From an uncultured Prevotella sp. (GTDB lineage: Bacteria > Bacteroidota > Bacteroidia > Bacteroidales > Bacteroidaceae): a stretch of DNA of 8,830 nucleotides. Shown in pieces: positions 1 to 7,014 of this stretch (the first letter of the stretch is position 1; each line of letters opens with the position of its first letter). The position numbers were made by a program, and so were the translations under genes. The notes beneath the pieces were generated by a model. That model worked only from the letters and a program-made list of their open reading frames with translations. It did no database searches and had not been told where the DNA came from. The DNA lies in NCBI GenBank assembly GCA_902477645.1, contig CABSIA010000128.1, positions 1 to 8,830 of the forward strand. Direction: 5' to 3'.

Positions 1-54
1 CGAGAATTTTATAATAATCAATAAATCCCATAGTTCAAATATTTTATTTGTTGC

Positions 55-68
55 TGACAATATTGTCA
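55..68. other. 14-bp perfect palindrome downstream of the amidase gene
   Basis: TGACAATATTGTCA is its own reverse complement. It lies about 30 bp beyond the stop codon of the DUF1460 gene, in the AT-rich leftmost 98 bp of the window, which otherwise show no gene. It could be a weak 3' hairpin or a protein-binding site of a neighbouring gene outside the window. It has no GC-rich stem and no adjoining T-run, so it is not a convincing intrinsic terminator. Confidence 0.25.
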
Positions 69-98
69 ATGCACACAAAGCAAATAATGTGCCAAACC

Positions 99-968
99 TC
101 ACTTTACCCTTATAACCCTTATTCCTGTCTGCGATTTCTGCCCCATCATGTATGTTCTGAGCAGTTTTGGCTCAAGAACAACCTTGTGGCGAAGGCTCGA
201 CGCATTGAGCAAATGCAGTCCGTCTGCTTTCCAGAAAGCTATGCCAATATGACTTGTGTCTAGTCCTTTTTTGCTTGTCAGTATTGCAATAATGTCGCCG
301 TTGTGAATGGTGTTTCTGAAAAGGTCGTTATTCCGTATTTCAGCTTTTGGAATGTATCGGAACTTTCTGCCTGTCAGCGCATTTTCGCATTTTCCTATTT
401 CAGCTATAGTCTGCTTGTCGCCTTCGAGCATTGGATATTGTGGGACGTGGGTTGTCATATAGTCTATACTCAGATTTTGAATAGCCGTAAATGGGGATTT
501 AGCCGAAGTTACCTCAGAAACGTATCCCAACTCAGTGTTGTCGTCAATCCACTGCGTAAAATAGTGCAGCCGTTTTGTGTACGCCACCTCACCCTGACGG
601 TAGCGTATCATTCTGAGAAAATGGCAAAAGTCTGCAAACCTCAGCTTGCCGTGTTTCATGCAGAGTGTCAGCGCAAGCGTGTTCTCAACAAATGTTGTGC
701 AGTCGAGCTGGCGAAGATTTACAACGAGCCGCTCCTTAGGGTTCGTCTCCAGGGTTTTAGCCACGTATGGCAGCCCGCAAAGCTTCAGCCCAAAATACAC
801 CATCAGACCGCCACTTTCCATGCTGCCCTGCTTTGATGCTTGAGAAAGAAGATTTACAACTTTAAGGGAGTCGGCCTTTGTGTACTGGGCGTTATGGAGC
901 TGCGCATTGGCAGAGAAGAATGAGAAAAATGCCCATGTCACCGTAAAAAAAAGATATCGTAGAGTCAT
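99..968 (-). CDS. DUF1460 (AmiA-like) NlpC/P60-type N-acetylmuramoyl-L-alanine amidase, exported
   Basis: This 289-residue protein belongs to the DUF1460 family of cysteine amidases. The characterised Bacteroides uniformis member, AmiA, hydrolyses the MurNAc-L-Ala bond of GlcNAc-1,6-anhydroMurNAc-peptides released by lytic transglycosylases. Visible support: an N-terminal signal peptide with a hydrophobic, Phe-rich core and a likely cut after ANA (residue 22); the nucleophile motif LDCTTFVEN with Cys90; and the TSHIGIAFW motif with His240, preceded by GDIIAI (224-229), the usual Cys/His arrangement of the fold. Length fits the family and nothing is missing. The ATG overlaps the DUF4421 stop codon as ATGA, so translational coupling is likely. 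The expected location is the periplasm, with a role in peptidoglycan turnover. Family assignment is strong; exact substrate is inferred from the family. Confidence 0.9.
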   Translation of the reverse strand: MTLRYLFFTVTWAFFSFFSANAQLHNAQYTKADSLKVVNLLSQASKQGSMESGGLMVYFGLKLCGLPYVAKTLETNPKERLVVNLRQLDCTTFVENTLALTLCMKHGKLRFADFCHFLRMIRYRQGEVAYTKRLHYFTQWIDDNTELGYVSEVTSAKSPFTAIQNLSIDYMTTHVPQYPMLEGDKQTIAEIGKCENALTGRKFRYIPKAEIRNNDLFRNTIHNGDIIAILTSKKGLDTSHIGIAFWKADGLHLLNASSLRHKVVLEPKLLRTYMMGQKSQTGIRVIRVK

Positions 969-2092
969 CGCTTTCCAAAATTATATCCTACATATATGTT
1001 TACGCTTCCAAAAGTAGTATTTGTGCGGAACTGGCGTTTTTTGTAATTGTACGAATGAAAAATTGCGCTCGAGCCGAAATACCACCTCATGTTGTTCCAT
1101 ACAATGCCGAGGCGCGACACACCGTCGACGTTGATGTTGCGGAAGTCGAAATCGCGGAACAGAATGCCGCCCCTGTCGACATCGCCTGTAGACCGCTTAT
1201 AGCTGATGCCTACCGAGAGGGAGGCGTCGAAAAGCCAGTTGCGGGCAAAAACCCAGTTGTATGCGTAGCCGCCAGAGAACGAGAAATCACGGAACTCTAC
1301 ATTGTCAAACCTCATTCCGCTGTCTATCTGCTCCACAGAAAATTGCGAGCCGAGACGGTCAGAAATCAGCCCGTCGAGTTTTTCCCAGTCTATGTCTACA
1401 CGGTGTCTAGTATAGCCGAAGCCTATCAACGGACTTCCGGCAGACTTCCGCTGTATGGTGCTCTGGCTGTAAGCCGCTGGATAAGAGAATTTTTTGTGGT
1501 TAAATATGTAGTACAGATTGAAGCCCTTTATGCTCGACTTAAAGCCGTTGAAATCGGCATTTTTCATAGCTCTGGTATCGATATCTTGCCCAAGCGTAAA
1601 ACGTTTTATTTTGTAGTTGTCGCCAGATTTTCGCCAGAACAGGTCTATACCTATCTGGTTGCTGTACAGACTTATGTCGAAGTCCTGACGATTGTCTGAG
1701 CCGCTGAGGTGCGTAAGATCAATGGTGTAGCCGAGAAAAATCCAGCGCCACCCGAAATATGGCCCGAGTTTAACCGACGGCTCGGGCGAGAACTCGATGA
1801 CATGGCCGTTTTTACTTGTCAGCTGATAGTATTCGAAGGTGTGGGTATTCTGTATCATCGCCGTAAAATTATATTTTTGCGGCTCTATGTATGTCGTGTC
1901 TACTCGTGAGAAATCTTTTATGCGCTCGTAAAGTCTGTTAAGGAACTTGTTTTTAAGCTGATGACGGCTTACGTGCGGGGCTTTGCAAACGGCCGTATCA
2001 ACAGTCAAAGTGTCACCTGCCGCATGCCCAGAAACCAGACTTGCGAACAGCACGACAAGAGCTGCAAGAAACCTAAACGAGTTCTTTATCAT
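965..2092 (-). CDS. DUF4421 family protein, probable outer-membrane beta-barrel
   Basis: This 375-residue protein fits DUF4421, a Bacteroidetes family without a known function. It begins with a signal peptide (MIKN, then a hydrophobic stretch, cut near SGHA/A at residue 24-25). The most recognisable block is around residues 101-125, with PSVKLGPYFGWRWIFLGYTI. The rest alternates polar and aromatic residues in short strands (for example FSFSGGYAYNW and SVNIYVGYNFGKR at the C-terminus), as in outer-membrane barrels; this is a reading of pattern, not a structure prediction. Length is in the usual range for the family. It starts 4 bp after the oxidoreductase stop and ends overlapping the amidase start, so it is the middle gene of a tight operon. 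A role in passing or sensing cell-wall or envelope material is only a guess from context. Confidence 0.82.
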   Translation of the reverse strand: MIKNSFRFLAALVVLFASLVSGHAAGDTLTVDTAVCKAPHVSRHQLKNKFLNRLYERIKDFSRVDTTYIEPQKYNFTAMIQNTHTFEYYQLTSKNGHVIEFSPEPSVKLGPYFGWRWIFLGYTIDLTHLSGSDNRQDFDISLYSNQIGIDLFWRKSGDNYKIKRFTLGQDIDTRAMKNADFNGFKSSIKGFNLYYIFNHKKFSYPAAYSQSTIQRKSAGSPLIGFGYTRHRVDIDWEKLDGLISDRLGSQFSVEQIDSGMRFDNVEFRDFSFSGGYAYNWVFARNWLFDASLSVGISYKRSTGDVDRGGILFRDFDFRNINVDGVSRLGIVWNNMRWYFGSSAIFHSYNYKKRQFRTNTTFGSVNIYVGYNFGKR

Positions 2093-2096
2093 ACAA

Positions 2097-3080
2097 TCAG
2101 TATTTGCCTAATATTCTGTCCATTACCCAATTTACGGGAGTTGCGCTTACACTGGTACACTCGCACACTCCAAGCCCCTGCAGGTGGTGTGTGACCTCGG
2201 TTATTATCGGCAGCTGCACGTATGGAGGATTTGGCACGGTTATCAGCCGCTCGCCCTCGCTTGTGACAAGGCGGATAGGATCATAGTTGAAAACGGAAAA
2301 CCCAAGCGTTCCTTTGTCGCCAACCACCTCAATGCAGTCTTCTTTTGCACTCTCGTGACCAACAAAGCACCAGCTGCCAGAGCCTGTCAGCCCACTCTGA
2401 AACATGAAAACGGCAGAAATAGTGTCCTCGGCCTCATACAGATGCGCTCTGTTCGCACAATATCCGTGGGCTCGGGTAATGATGCCGAAAATGTTCTGCA
2501 GCAAATCGAGCTGATGCGGTGCGAGGTCGTAAAAATATCCACCTCCGGCTATGTCGGGCTGAAGTCGCCATGGCAATTTGCCAGGAGTGCTGTAGTCGAG
2601 GTCGCGCGGAGGTACCGAAAAGCGTATCTGCACGTTCGTGACTTTGCCTACCTCTCCTTCTTCTATAATTTGCCTCACCCGTTGGAAATAGGGCAAATAG
2701 CGGCGGTAGTACGCCACAAAACACGGAACTCCCGTCTGTTCCGAAATGCGGTTTATGCGTATGCAGTCCTCGTAGCTTGATGCCAAGGGCTTTTCCACAT
2801 AGACGGGCTTTCCGGCGCGCATTGCCATAATTGCAAACGTGGCATGGCTCGACGGCGGAGTGGCAATATAAACGGCGTTTACATCGGGGTCGTCGATAAG
2901 CGACTGCGGATCCTTATACCACTTGCGGACATGATGGCGCTCGGCGTACGAGCGCGCTTTCTGCTCAGAGCGGCTCATCACGGCGACAACCCGTGAGCCT
3001 TCTATAGCGTTGAATGCAGGTCCCGATTTTTTCTCTGTCACCTCGCCGCATCCTATAAATCCCCAGTTTATTTCCTTCAT
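2097..3080 (-). CDS. Gfo/Idh/MocA family NAD(P)-dependent oxidoreductase
   Basis: This is a cytoplasmic sugar- or polyol-type dehydrogenase of the Gfo/Idh/MocA family, 327 residues and complete. The N-terminal Rossmann fold shows WGFIGCGEVTEKKSGPAF from residue 6, with the dinucleotide glycine motif at 7-12. The family's VYVEKPLA motif (93-100) carries the catalytic Lys97. The C-terminal domain has GGGYFYDLAPHQLDLL (179-194), with Asp185 and His189 in the usual active-site positions. There is no signal peptide or Tat motif, so it is unlike the secreted GH109-type relatives. The substrate cannot be read from sequence. It is the first gene of the minus-strand operon, transcribed away from engB, and is followed after 4 bp by DUF4421. 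That spacing ties it to two envelope proteins, which is odd for a soluble sugar dehydrogenase. Confidence 0.92.
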   Translation of the reverse strand: MKEINWGFIGCGEVTEKKSGPAFNAIEGSRVVAVMSRSEQKARSYAERHHVRKWYKDPQSLIDDPDVNAVYIATPPSSHATFAIMAMRAGKPVYVEKPLASSYEDCIRINRISEQTGVPCFVAYYRRYLPYFQRVRQIIEEGEVGKVTNVQIRFSVPPRDLDYSTPGKLPWRLQPDIAGGGYFYDLAPHQLDLLQNIFGIITRAHGYCANRAHLYEAEDTISAVFMFQSGLTGSGSWCFVGHESAKEDCIEVVGDKGTLGFSVFNYDPIRLVTSEGERLITVPNPPYVQLPIITEVTHHLQGLGVCECTSVSATPVNWVMDRILGKY

Positions 3081-3099
3081 TGCATTTTTGTTTTGGACA

Positions 3100-3107
3100 C
3101 AAAATTA
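3100..3107 (-). promoter_or_regulatory. Candidate -7 element for the oxidoreductase operon
   Basis: Read on the minus strand this is TAATTTTG, an exact match to the Bacteroidetes -7 consensus TAnnTTTG, 19 bp upstream of the ATG at 3080. Transcription would start only about 10-15 nt before the start codon. No clear TTTG is found at the expected -33 spacing, so the call rests on one element in an AT-rich stretch. Confidence 0.4.
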
Positions 3108-3151
3108 CAAAAAACTATCCACTTATTCTACCCTGATTGTCATTTTTTTAT

Positions 3152-3159
3152 TAACTTTG
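3152..3159 (+). promoter_or_regulatory. Candidate -7 element for engB
   Basis: TAACTTTG matches the Bacteroidetes -7 consensus TAnnTTTG exactly and lies 25 bp upstream of the engB ATG, giving a leader of about 20 nt. No good -33 TTTG is present at 19-21 bp spacing; the nearest TTG (3137-3139) is too close. It points away from the oxidoreductase element, so the 104-bp gap between the two genes reads as a divergent promoter region. Confidence 0.45.
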
Positions 3160-3184
3160 CAGAAAATAACCAAGAAAAAGATAT

Positions 3185-3781
3185 ATGGAAATAAAAAAAT
3201 CGGCATACTCGGTTTCCTCACCAACCGTGAGCCAGTGTCCAAAAGACACCAAGGCAGAATATGCTTTCATCGGACGCTCTAACGTCGGAAAATCGAGTCT
3301 GATAAACATGCTGTGCCGACACAAGGGACTTGCAAAAACATCTGCCACACCTGGAAAAACCCTGCTGATAAACCACTTCATCATAAACAATGAGTGGTAT
3401 CTGGTAGACCTGCCCGGATATGGATATGCAAAGAGGTCGAAAACGGTTCAGCAGAAACTCGAGCAGATGATTTCTGGATATATTCTGCAGCGCGAGCAGC
3501 TTATAAATGTGTTCGTGCTCATCGACATACGCCACGACCAGCAGAAGATTGACCGGGAGTTTGTCGACTGGCTTGGCCAAAGCGGTGTGCCATTCTCCAT
3601 TATATTCACAAAGGCCGACAAGGTTGGCGTAACCGTGGCAAGGGCTAATGCGCAAAAATGGATGGAGGCGCTGAAAGACACATGGGAGCAACTCCCGCCA
3701 TATTTCATCTCGTCGAGCGAAAAAGGCACCGGACGTGATGAAATTCTCGATTACATCGACGAAATTAACAAATCGTTATAA
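3185..3781 (+). CDS. engB: EngB/YihA/YsxC ribosome-biogenesis GTP-binding protein
   Basis: This 198-residue TRAFAC-class GTPase helps late assembly of the 50S ribosomal subunit and is essential in several bacteria. All G motifs are visible: G1 GRSNVGKS (30-37), the G2 region SATPGKT with Thr55, G3 DLPGYGYAKR (75-84), G4 TKAD (142-145) and a G5 SSSEKGTG stretch (176-183). Length is typical and the protein is complete. The chosen ATG gives the usual short N-terminal extension (MEIKKSAY) before the beta-strand leading to G1. There is no clear Shine-Dalgarno sequence, as is common in this phylum. The Uup-type ATPase gene follows after 12 bp, so the two are probably co-transcribed; both families have links to ribosome assembly or function. 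Confidence 0.96.
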   Translation: MEIKKSAYSVSSPTVSQCPKDTKAEYAFIGRSNVGKSSLINMLCRHKGLAKTSATPGKTLLINHFIINNEWYLVDLPGYGYAKRSKTVQQKLEQMISGYILQREQLINVFVLIDIRHDQQKIDREFVDWLGQSGVPFSIIFTKADKVGVTVARANAQKWMEALKDTWEQLPPYFISSSEKGTGRDEILDYIDEINKSL

Positions 3782-3793
3782 AAATACAGAACG

Positions 3794-5587
3794 ATGGCTA
3801 CACAGACTCCGTATCTTGACGTTCAGCACCTTACGAAACGGTTTGGGGCGCAGATGTTGTTTGACGATATCTCATTTTCGGTGGCTGAGGGGCAAAAAGT
3901 CGGGCTTGTTGCAAAAAACGGTACTGGTAAAACCACACTTCTGTCGGTGCTTACCGGTAAGGAAGGCTACGACAGCGGAAACATAATCTACCGCAACAAC
4001 CTGAAAATAAGCTACTTGGAGCAACAGCCTGTTTTTGACCCGGAAGAGTCGGTTCTTGACGCCTGCTTCAACCATCAGGGCGAGCCTGAGAAAGTGTTGA
4101 GGGCAAAGCAGATTTTGACACAGCTGCACATCAGAGACCTTGAGCAGCCCATGGGACAACTGTCGGGAGGCCAGCAGAAACGTGTGGCACTGGCGAACGT
4201 GCTGATAACGGAGCCGGATTTCCTGATTCTTGACGAGCCTACCAACCATCTCGACCTCGACATGATAGAGTGGCTCGAGGGTTTTCTGAAACGGGGAAAC
4301 AAAACATTGCTCATGGTGACGCACGACCGTTTTTTCCTTGACCGTGTGTGCAACATAATTTATGAGCTCGATGACCTTTCTATTTATCAGTACAAGGGCA
4401 ACTACAGCTATTATCTCGAAAAGCGTCAGCAACGCATAGACAACAAACGGGCGGAGATAGCAAGGGCAAACAATTTGTACCGTACAGAGCTGGAATGGAT
4501 GCGCCGAATGCCGCAGGCACGCGGGCACAAGGCACGTTACCGCGAGGAGGCGTTCTACGACCTCGAGCGCACGGCCAAACAGCGGATTGAGGAGCGTCAG
4601 ATTCGTCTGAAGGCAAGCAACGTTTATATCGGCTCGAAGATTTTTGAATGCCAATATGTATCGAAAGTTTTTAACGACAGCGGCACTGATGTCGTTATTT
4701 TACGTGACTTTTACTATAATTTCGCACGTTTCGAGAAAATGGGTATCGTCGGAAATAACGGTACGGGAAAATCTACTTTCATAAAGTTACTGCTCGGACT
4801 GGCAAAGCCCGACAGCGGGCGTTTCGACATCGGCGACACCGTCAGGTTTGGATATTTCTCACAGGAAGGTCTGAAATTCAACGAGCAGCAGAAGGTTATA
4901 GACGTGATAACCGAAATTGCCGATTACATCGACCTTGGCGGTGGCAAACACATGACAGCGGCGCAGTTTCTGCAATACTTCATGTTTACCCCACAGCAAC
5001 AGCAGAATTATGTTTACAAACTAAGCGGCGGCGAAAGGAGAAAACTTTATCTGTGTACGGTGCTGATGCAAAATCCGAATTTTCTCGTTCTCGATGAGCC
5101 CACCAATGACCTCGACATTCAGACGTTGCAGGTGCTCGAAGAATATCTGCAGGATTTTCCCGGATGCGTAATCGTCGTAAGCCACGACCGGTATTTTATG
5201 GATAAGGTTGTCGACCATCTGCTGGTTTTCAAAGGAAATGGCGTGATCAAGGATTTTCCGGGCAACTATACACAATATCGTGAATGGCAGACTCTGCAAA
5301 GTAAAGAAGAGGCTGAGAAAACTGTAAAGCCTGAGCCCAAAAAACAAAAACAGACAAACAACAACAGTGACAACAAGAAGCTGACTTTCAAGGAGAAACG
5401 GGAGTTTGAGCAGCTTGAGAAAGATATTGAGGCTCTTGAGGTTGAGCAAAAGGCAATAGAGGAGGCTTTGTGCTCTGGAAATCTCAGCATTGACGAGCTT
5501 ACGGAGAAAAGCATCCGTCTGCCAAAAATGAAGGACGAGCTGGATGAGAAAACGATGAGATGGCTCGAATTGTCAGAGAGAACATAG
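3794..5587 (+). CDS. uup: ABC-F family ATPase, Uup-type
   Basis: This 597-residue soluble protein has two ATP-binding cassettes and no membrane segments, so it is an ABC-F translation/ribosome-associated ATPase and not a transporter. Domain 1 has a P-loop at 37-48, signature LSGGQ (123-127) and Walker B with DEPTNHLD (Glu148). Domain 2 has GIVGNNGTGKST (317-328), LSGGE (410-414) and DEPTNDLD (Glu435). A charged helical linker (about 205-275) joins them. After a Lys/Gln/Asn-rich stretch (505-530) comes a C-terminal coiled coil (about 531-595), the arrangement of Uup, which is linked to ribosome function and, in E. coli, to DNA binding and transposon precise excision. The first P-loop reads AKNGTGKTT: the usual leading Gly is Ala40, while the catalytic Lys and Thr are intact. 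Uup rather than another ABC-F subgroup is inferred from the tail. Confidence 0.9.
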   Translation: MATQTPYLDVQHLTKRFGAQMLFDDISFSVAEGQKVGLVAKNGTGKTTLLSVLTGKEGYDSGNIIYRNNLKISYLEQQPVFDPEESVLDACFNHQGEPEKVLRAKQILTQLHIRDLEQPMGQLSGGQQKRVALANVLITEPDFLILDEPTNHLDLDMIEWLEGFLKRGNKTLLMVTHDRFFLDRVCNIIYELDDLSIYQYKGNYSYYLEKRQQRIDNKRAEIARANNLYRTELEWMRRMPQARGHKARYREEAFYDLERTAKQRIEERQIRLKASNVYIGSKIFECQYVSKVFNDSGTDVVILRDFYYNFARFEKMGIVGNNGTGKSTFIKLLLGLAKPDSGRFDIGDTVRFGYFSQEGLKFNEQQKVIDVITEIADYIDLGGGKHMTAAQFLQYFMFTPQQQQNYVYKLSGGERRKLYLCTVLMQNPNFLVLDEPTNDLDIQTLQVLEEYLQDFPGCVIVVSHDRYFMDKVVDHLLVFKGNGVIKDFPGNYTQYREWQTLQSKEEAEKTVKPEPKKQKQTNNNSDNKKLTFKEKREFEQLEKDIEALEVEQKAIEEALCSGNLSIDELTEKSIRLPKMKDELDEKTMRWLELSERT

Positions 5588-5598
5588 AACGAAATTTG
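5570..5598 (+). promoter_or_regulatory. Possible weak promoter ahead of the CobW-type GTPase gene
   Basis: A TTG (5570-5572) and GAAATTTG (5591-5598, seven of eight positions of TAnnTTTG) lie 18 bp apart across the end of the ABC-F gene. They would start a transcript about 20 nt before the GTPase ATG. The match is imperfect, and co-transcription with the upstream genes across the 35-bp gap is equally possible. Confidence 0.25.
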
Positions 5599-5622
5599 GA
5601 AAAAAATAATTTATAAAACGAA

Positions 5623-6846
5623 ATGGAAAAAATACCCGTATTGCTTCTGACAGGATATCTCGGCAGTGGCAAAACAACATTGGTAAACAAAATTCTAAAC
5701 AACAGAAGGGGCATAAAATTTGCCGTAATAGTAAACGATATCGGTGAGGTGAATATCGACGCCGACCTCATTCAGAAAGGCGGTGTTGTAAACCAGAAGG
5801 ACGACAGCCTGATGGCTCTTCAGAACGGCTGCATTTGCTGCACGCTGAAAATGAATCTTGTTGAGCAGCTGCGCGACATAACAAATATGAAGCGTTTCGA
5901 CTACATCGTTATTGAGGCGAGCGGAATTTGCGAGCCTGCGCCTATTGCACAGACGATATGCTCATATCCGTCGATGGGACCGGAGTTTGTCAAGAACGGA
6001 TATGCAAAACTCGACTGCATAGTAACAGTTGTCGATGCACTGAGAATGCTCGATGAGTTCAGCAACGGCAACGACCTGATGAGAGGCAATCTTGAAGAAG
6101 ACGATATAGAAAATCTGCTCATACAGCAAATCGAGTTCTGCAATATGATTTTGCTCAACAAGGCTGATGAGGTGTCGGGAGAGGATTTGAACAAACTGAG
6201 ACAGATTATCCGCGCATTGCAGCCAAAAGCGGAGATTGTGGAATGCAACTACTGCGATGTGCCACTCGACAAAATCCTGAATACCAACATGTTCGACTTC
6301 GACTCCGTTGCGACATCGGCTTCATGGATAAGCGAAATTGAGGGACACCACGAAGAGGATGAGCACGATGAGCATCACCACCACGAGCACGATGAGCATC
6401 ACCACGAGCACGAACACGAACATGAGCACAGCCACCATCACCATCATCACCACGAGCATGAAGGCGGAGAGGTTGAGGAATACGGAATAGGCACATACGT
6501 TTACTACAGACGTCAGCCAATGGTTTTAGGGCTATTCGATGATTTGGTGGCACGGAAATGGCCCAAGAACATCATCAGATGCAAGGGCATTTGCTATTTT
6601 TACGACGAGCAGCAGACATGCTATCTGTTTGAGCAGGCGGGAAGACAGCTATCACTGAGCAATGCCGGACAATGGTATGCCACAATGCCGGCCGATGAAT
6701 TGGCTGAAATGATGGAACGTGAGCCAGGCTTGCGCCGTGACTGGGACGATAAATATGGCGACCGTATGCAAAAGCTCGTTTTCATCGGACAAAATCTTGA
6801 CAAGAAAGAAATCGCACGACTGCTCGATGATTGTTTAGCAGAATAA
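5623..6846 (+). CDS. COG0523/CobW-type G3E GTPase, probable zinc metallochaperone
   Basis: This 407-residue cytoplasmic GTPase belongs to the COG0523 branch of the G3E family, whose members deliver metals, often zinc, to client enzymes. Visible: Walker A GYLGSGKTT (11-19), the metal-binding CxCC motif NGCICCTL (Cys70, Cys72, Cys73), the IEASGICEP segment (97-105) and the guanine-specificity motif NKAD (179-182). Between the GTPase domain and the CobW C-terminal domain (about 283-402) sits a low-complexity insertion (242-280) with 23 His in 39 residues, mixed with Glu/Asp, typical of metal storage or capture. It follows the ABC-F gene by 35 bp. I see no obvious Zur box upstream and no zinc-transport neighbour. 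The His tract points to Zn, Ni or Co but cannot decide among them; zinc is the family-based guess. Confidence 0.92.
   Translation: MEKIPVLLLTGYLGSGKTTLVNKILNNRRGIKFAVIVNDIGEVNIDADLIQKGGVVNQKDDSLMALQNGCICCTLKMNLVEQLRDITNMKRFDYIVIEASGICEPAPIAQTICSYPSMGPEFVKNGYAKLDCIVTVVDALRMLDEFSNGNDLMRGNLEEDDIENLLIQQIEFCNMILLNKADEVSGEDLNKLRQIIRALQPKAEIVECNYCDVPLDKILNTNMFDFDSVATSASWISEIEGHHEEDEHDEHHHHEHDEHHHEHEHEHEHSHHHHHHHEHEGGEVEEYGIGTYVYYRRQPMVLGLFDDLVARKWPKNIIRCKGICYFYDEQQTCYLFEQAGRQLSLSNAGQWYATMPADELAEMMEREPGLRRDWDDKYGDRMQKLVFIGQNLDKKEIARLLDDCLAE
6346..6462 (+). repeat. His-codon-rich low-complexity tract with tandem repeat in the CobW-type gene
   Basis: Codons 242-280 of the GTPase are almost entirely CAC/CAT with GAG/GAA/GAT. 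A 21-bp unit at 6361-6381 (encoding EHDEHHH) recurs exactly at 6385-6405, separated by one extra CAC codon, and is followed by four EH dipeptides. This looks like growth by slippage or unequal exchange within the reading frame. The frame is kept throughout and the C-terminal domain is intact. Confidence 0.85.
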
Positions 6847-6863
6847 AAACAGTGCTCGAACTT

Positions 6864-6962
6864 TGTAGGGCCGCTATGTATAGCGGCCGCAAGAAAAGAT
6901 GCCTTATAAAAATATTCAAATTTAATTTATTGATTGCGGCCGCTATATATAGCGGCCCTACA
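6864..6962. repeat. REP doublet (BIME-like): two GTAG-preceded palindromes in inverted orientation
   Basis: A 29-bp arm (6864-6892) is repeated in inverted orientation (6934-6962) with one mismatch, around a 41-bp AT-rich spacer. Each arm carries its own 20-bp palindrome, GGCCGCTAT..ATAGCGGCC: 6869-6888 has a g/t mismatch at its centre and 6938-6957 is perfect. Each palindrome is preceded, reading inward from its outer end, by GTAG (6865-6868; the complement CTAC at 6958-6961). A GTAG tetranucleotide at the foot of a GC-rich hairpin is the hallmark of REP sequences mobilised by RAYT (Y1, IS200-like) transposases, and inverted pairs form BIMEs. It sits between convergent genes, a usual place for them. 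No RAYT gene and no clear target duplication is in the window. It may also stop or protect the upstream transcript's 3' end. Confidence 0.75.
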
Positions 6963-6969
6963 GATTTTC

Positions 6970-7014
6970 CAAAAATAATGGAGTTGCCTTATTTAAGCAA
7001 CTCCATTATTTTTG
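6970..7014. terminator. Bidirectional hairpin terminator overlapping the thioredoxin 3' end
   Basis: An 18-bp perfect stem (6970-6987 with 6997-7014) encloses a 9-nt loop (6988-6996). The stem has a GC-containing core (GGAGTTGC/GCAACTCC) and A-rich to T-rich outer halves (AAAAATAAT/ATTATTTTT), so either strand ends in a T-run. It lies between convergent genes and would stop transcripts of the GTPase gene and of the dapA-thioredoxin operon. The last codons of the thioredoxin gene form one arm, and its TAA stop (6989-6991) is in the loop. Confidence 0.8.

Noticed and set aside
48..263. Small plus-strand ORF of 71 codons at the left edge
   Set aside because: It mostly overlaps the 3' end of the DUF1460 gene in antisense and has no protein-like features.
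1055..1699. A 214-codon open frame on the plus strand opposite DUF4421
   Set aside because: It lies wholly antisense to a well-supported coding gene, its translation shows no recognisable domain, and its length is explained by codon bias of the real gene.
2184..2780. A 198-codon plus-strand frame opposite the oxidoreductase
   Set aside because: It is antisense to the EKP- and Rossmann-motif-bearing gene and has no recognisable domain of its own.
3872..4654. A 260-codon open frame on the minus strand inside the ABC-F gene
   Set aside because: The plus-strand frame has all ABC motifs in order; the antisense frame has no family features and no promoter or start context.
3794..5587. ABC-F protein as an antibiotic resistance determinant (ARE type)
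   Set aside because: The C-terminal coiled-coil tail and housekeeping context next to engB fit Uup better, and nothing suggests acquired resistance.
6361..6460. Short tandem repeats considered as a CRISPR or VNTR outside a gene
   Set aside because: They stay in frame, encode His/Glu within an intact GTPase, and have no spacer pattern.
6883..6943. Two GCGGCCGC sites (6883-6890 and 6936-6943) as an engineered cassette boundary
   Set aside because: They are part of the natural inverted REP-like arms, and the surrounding sequence is native and AT-rich.
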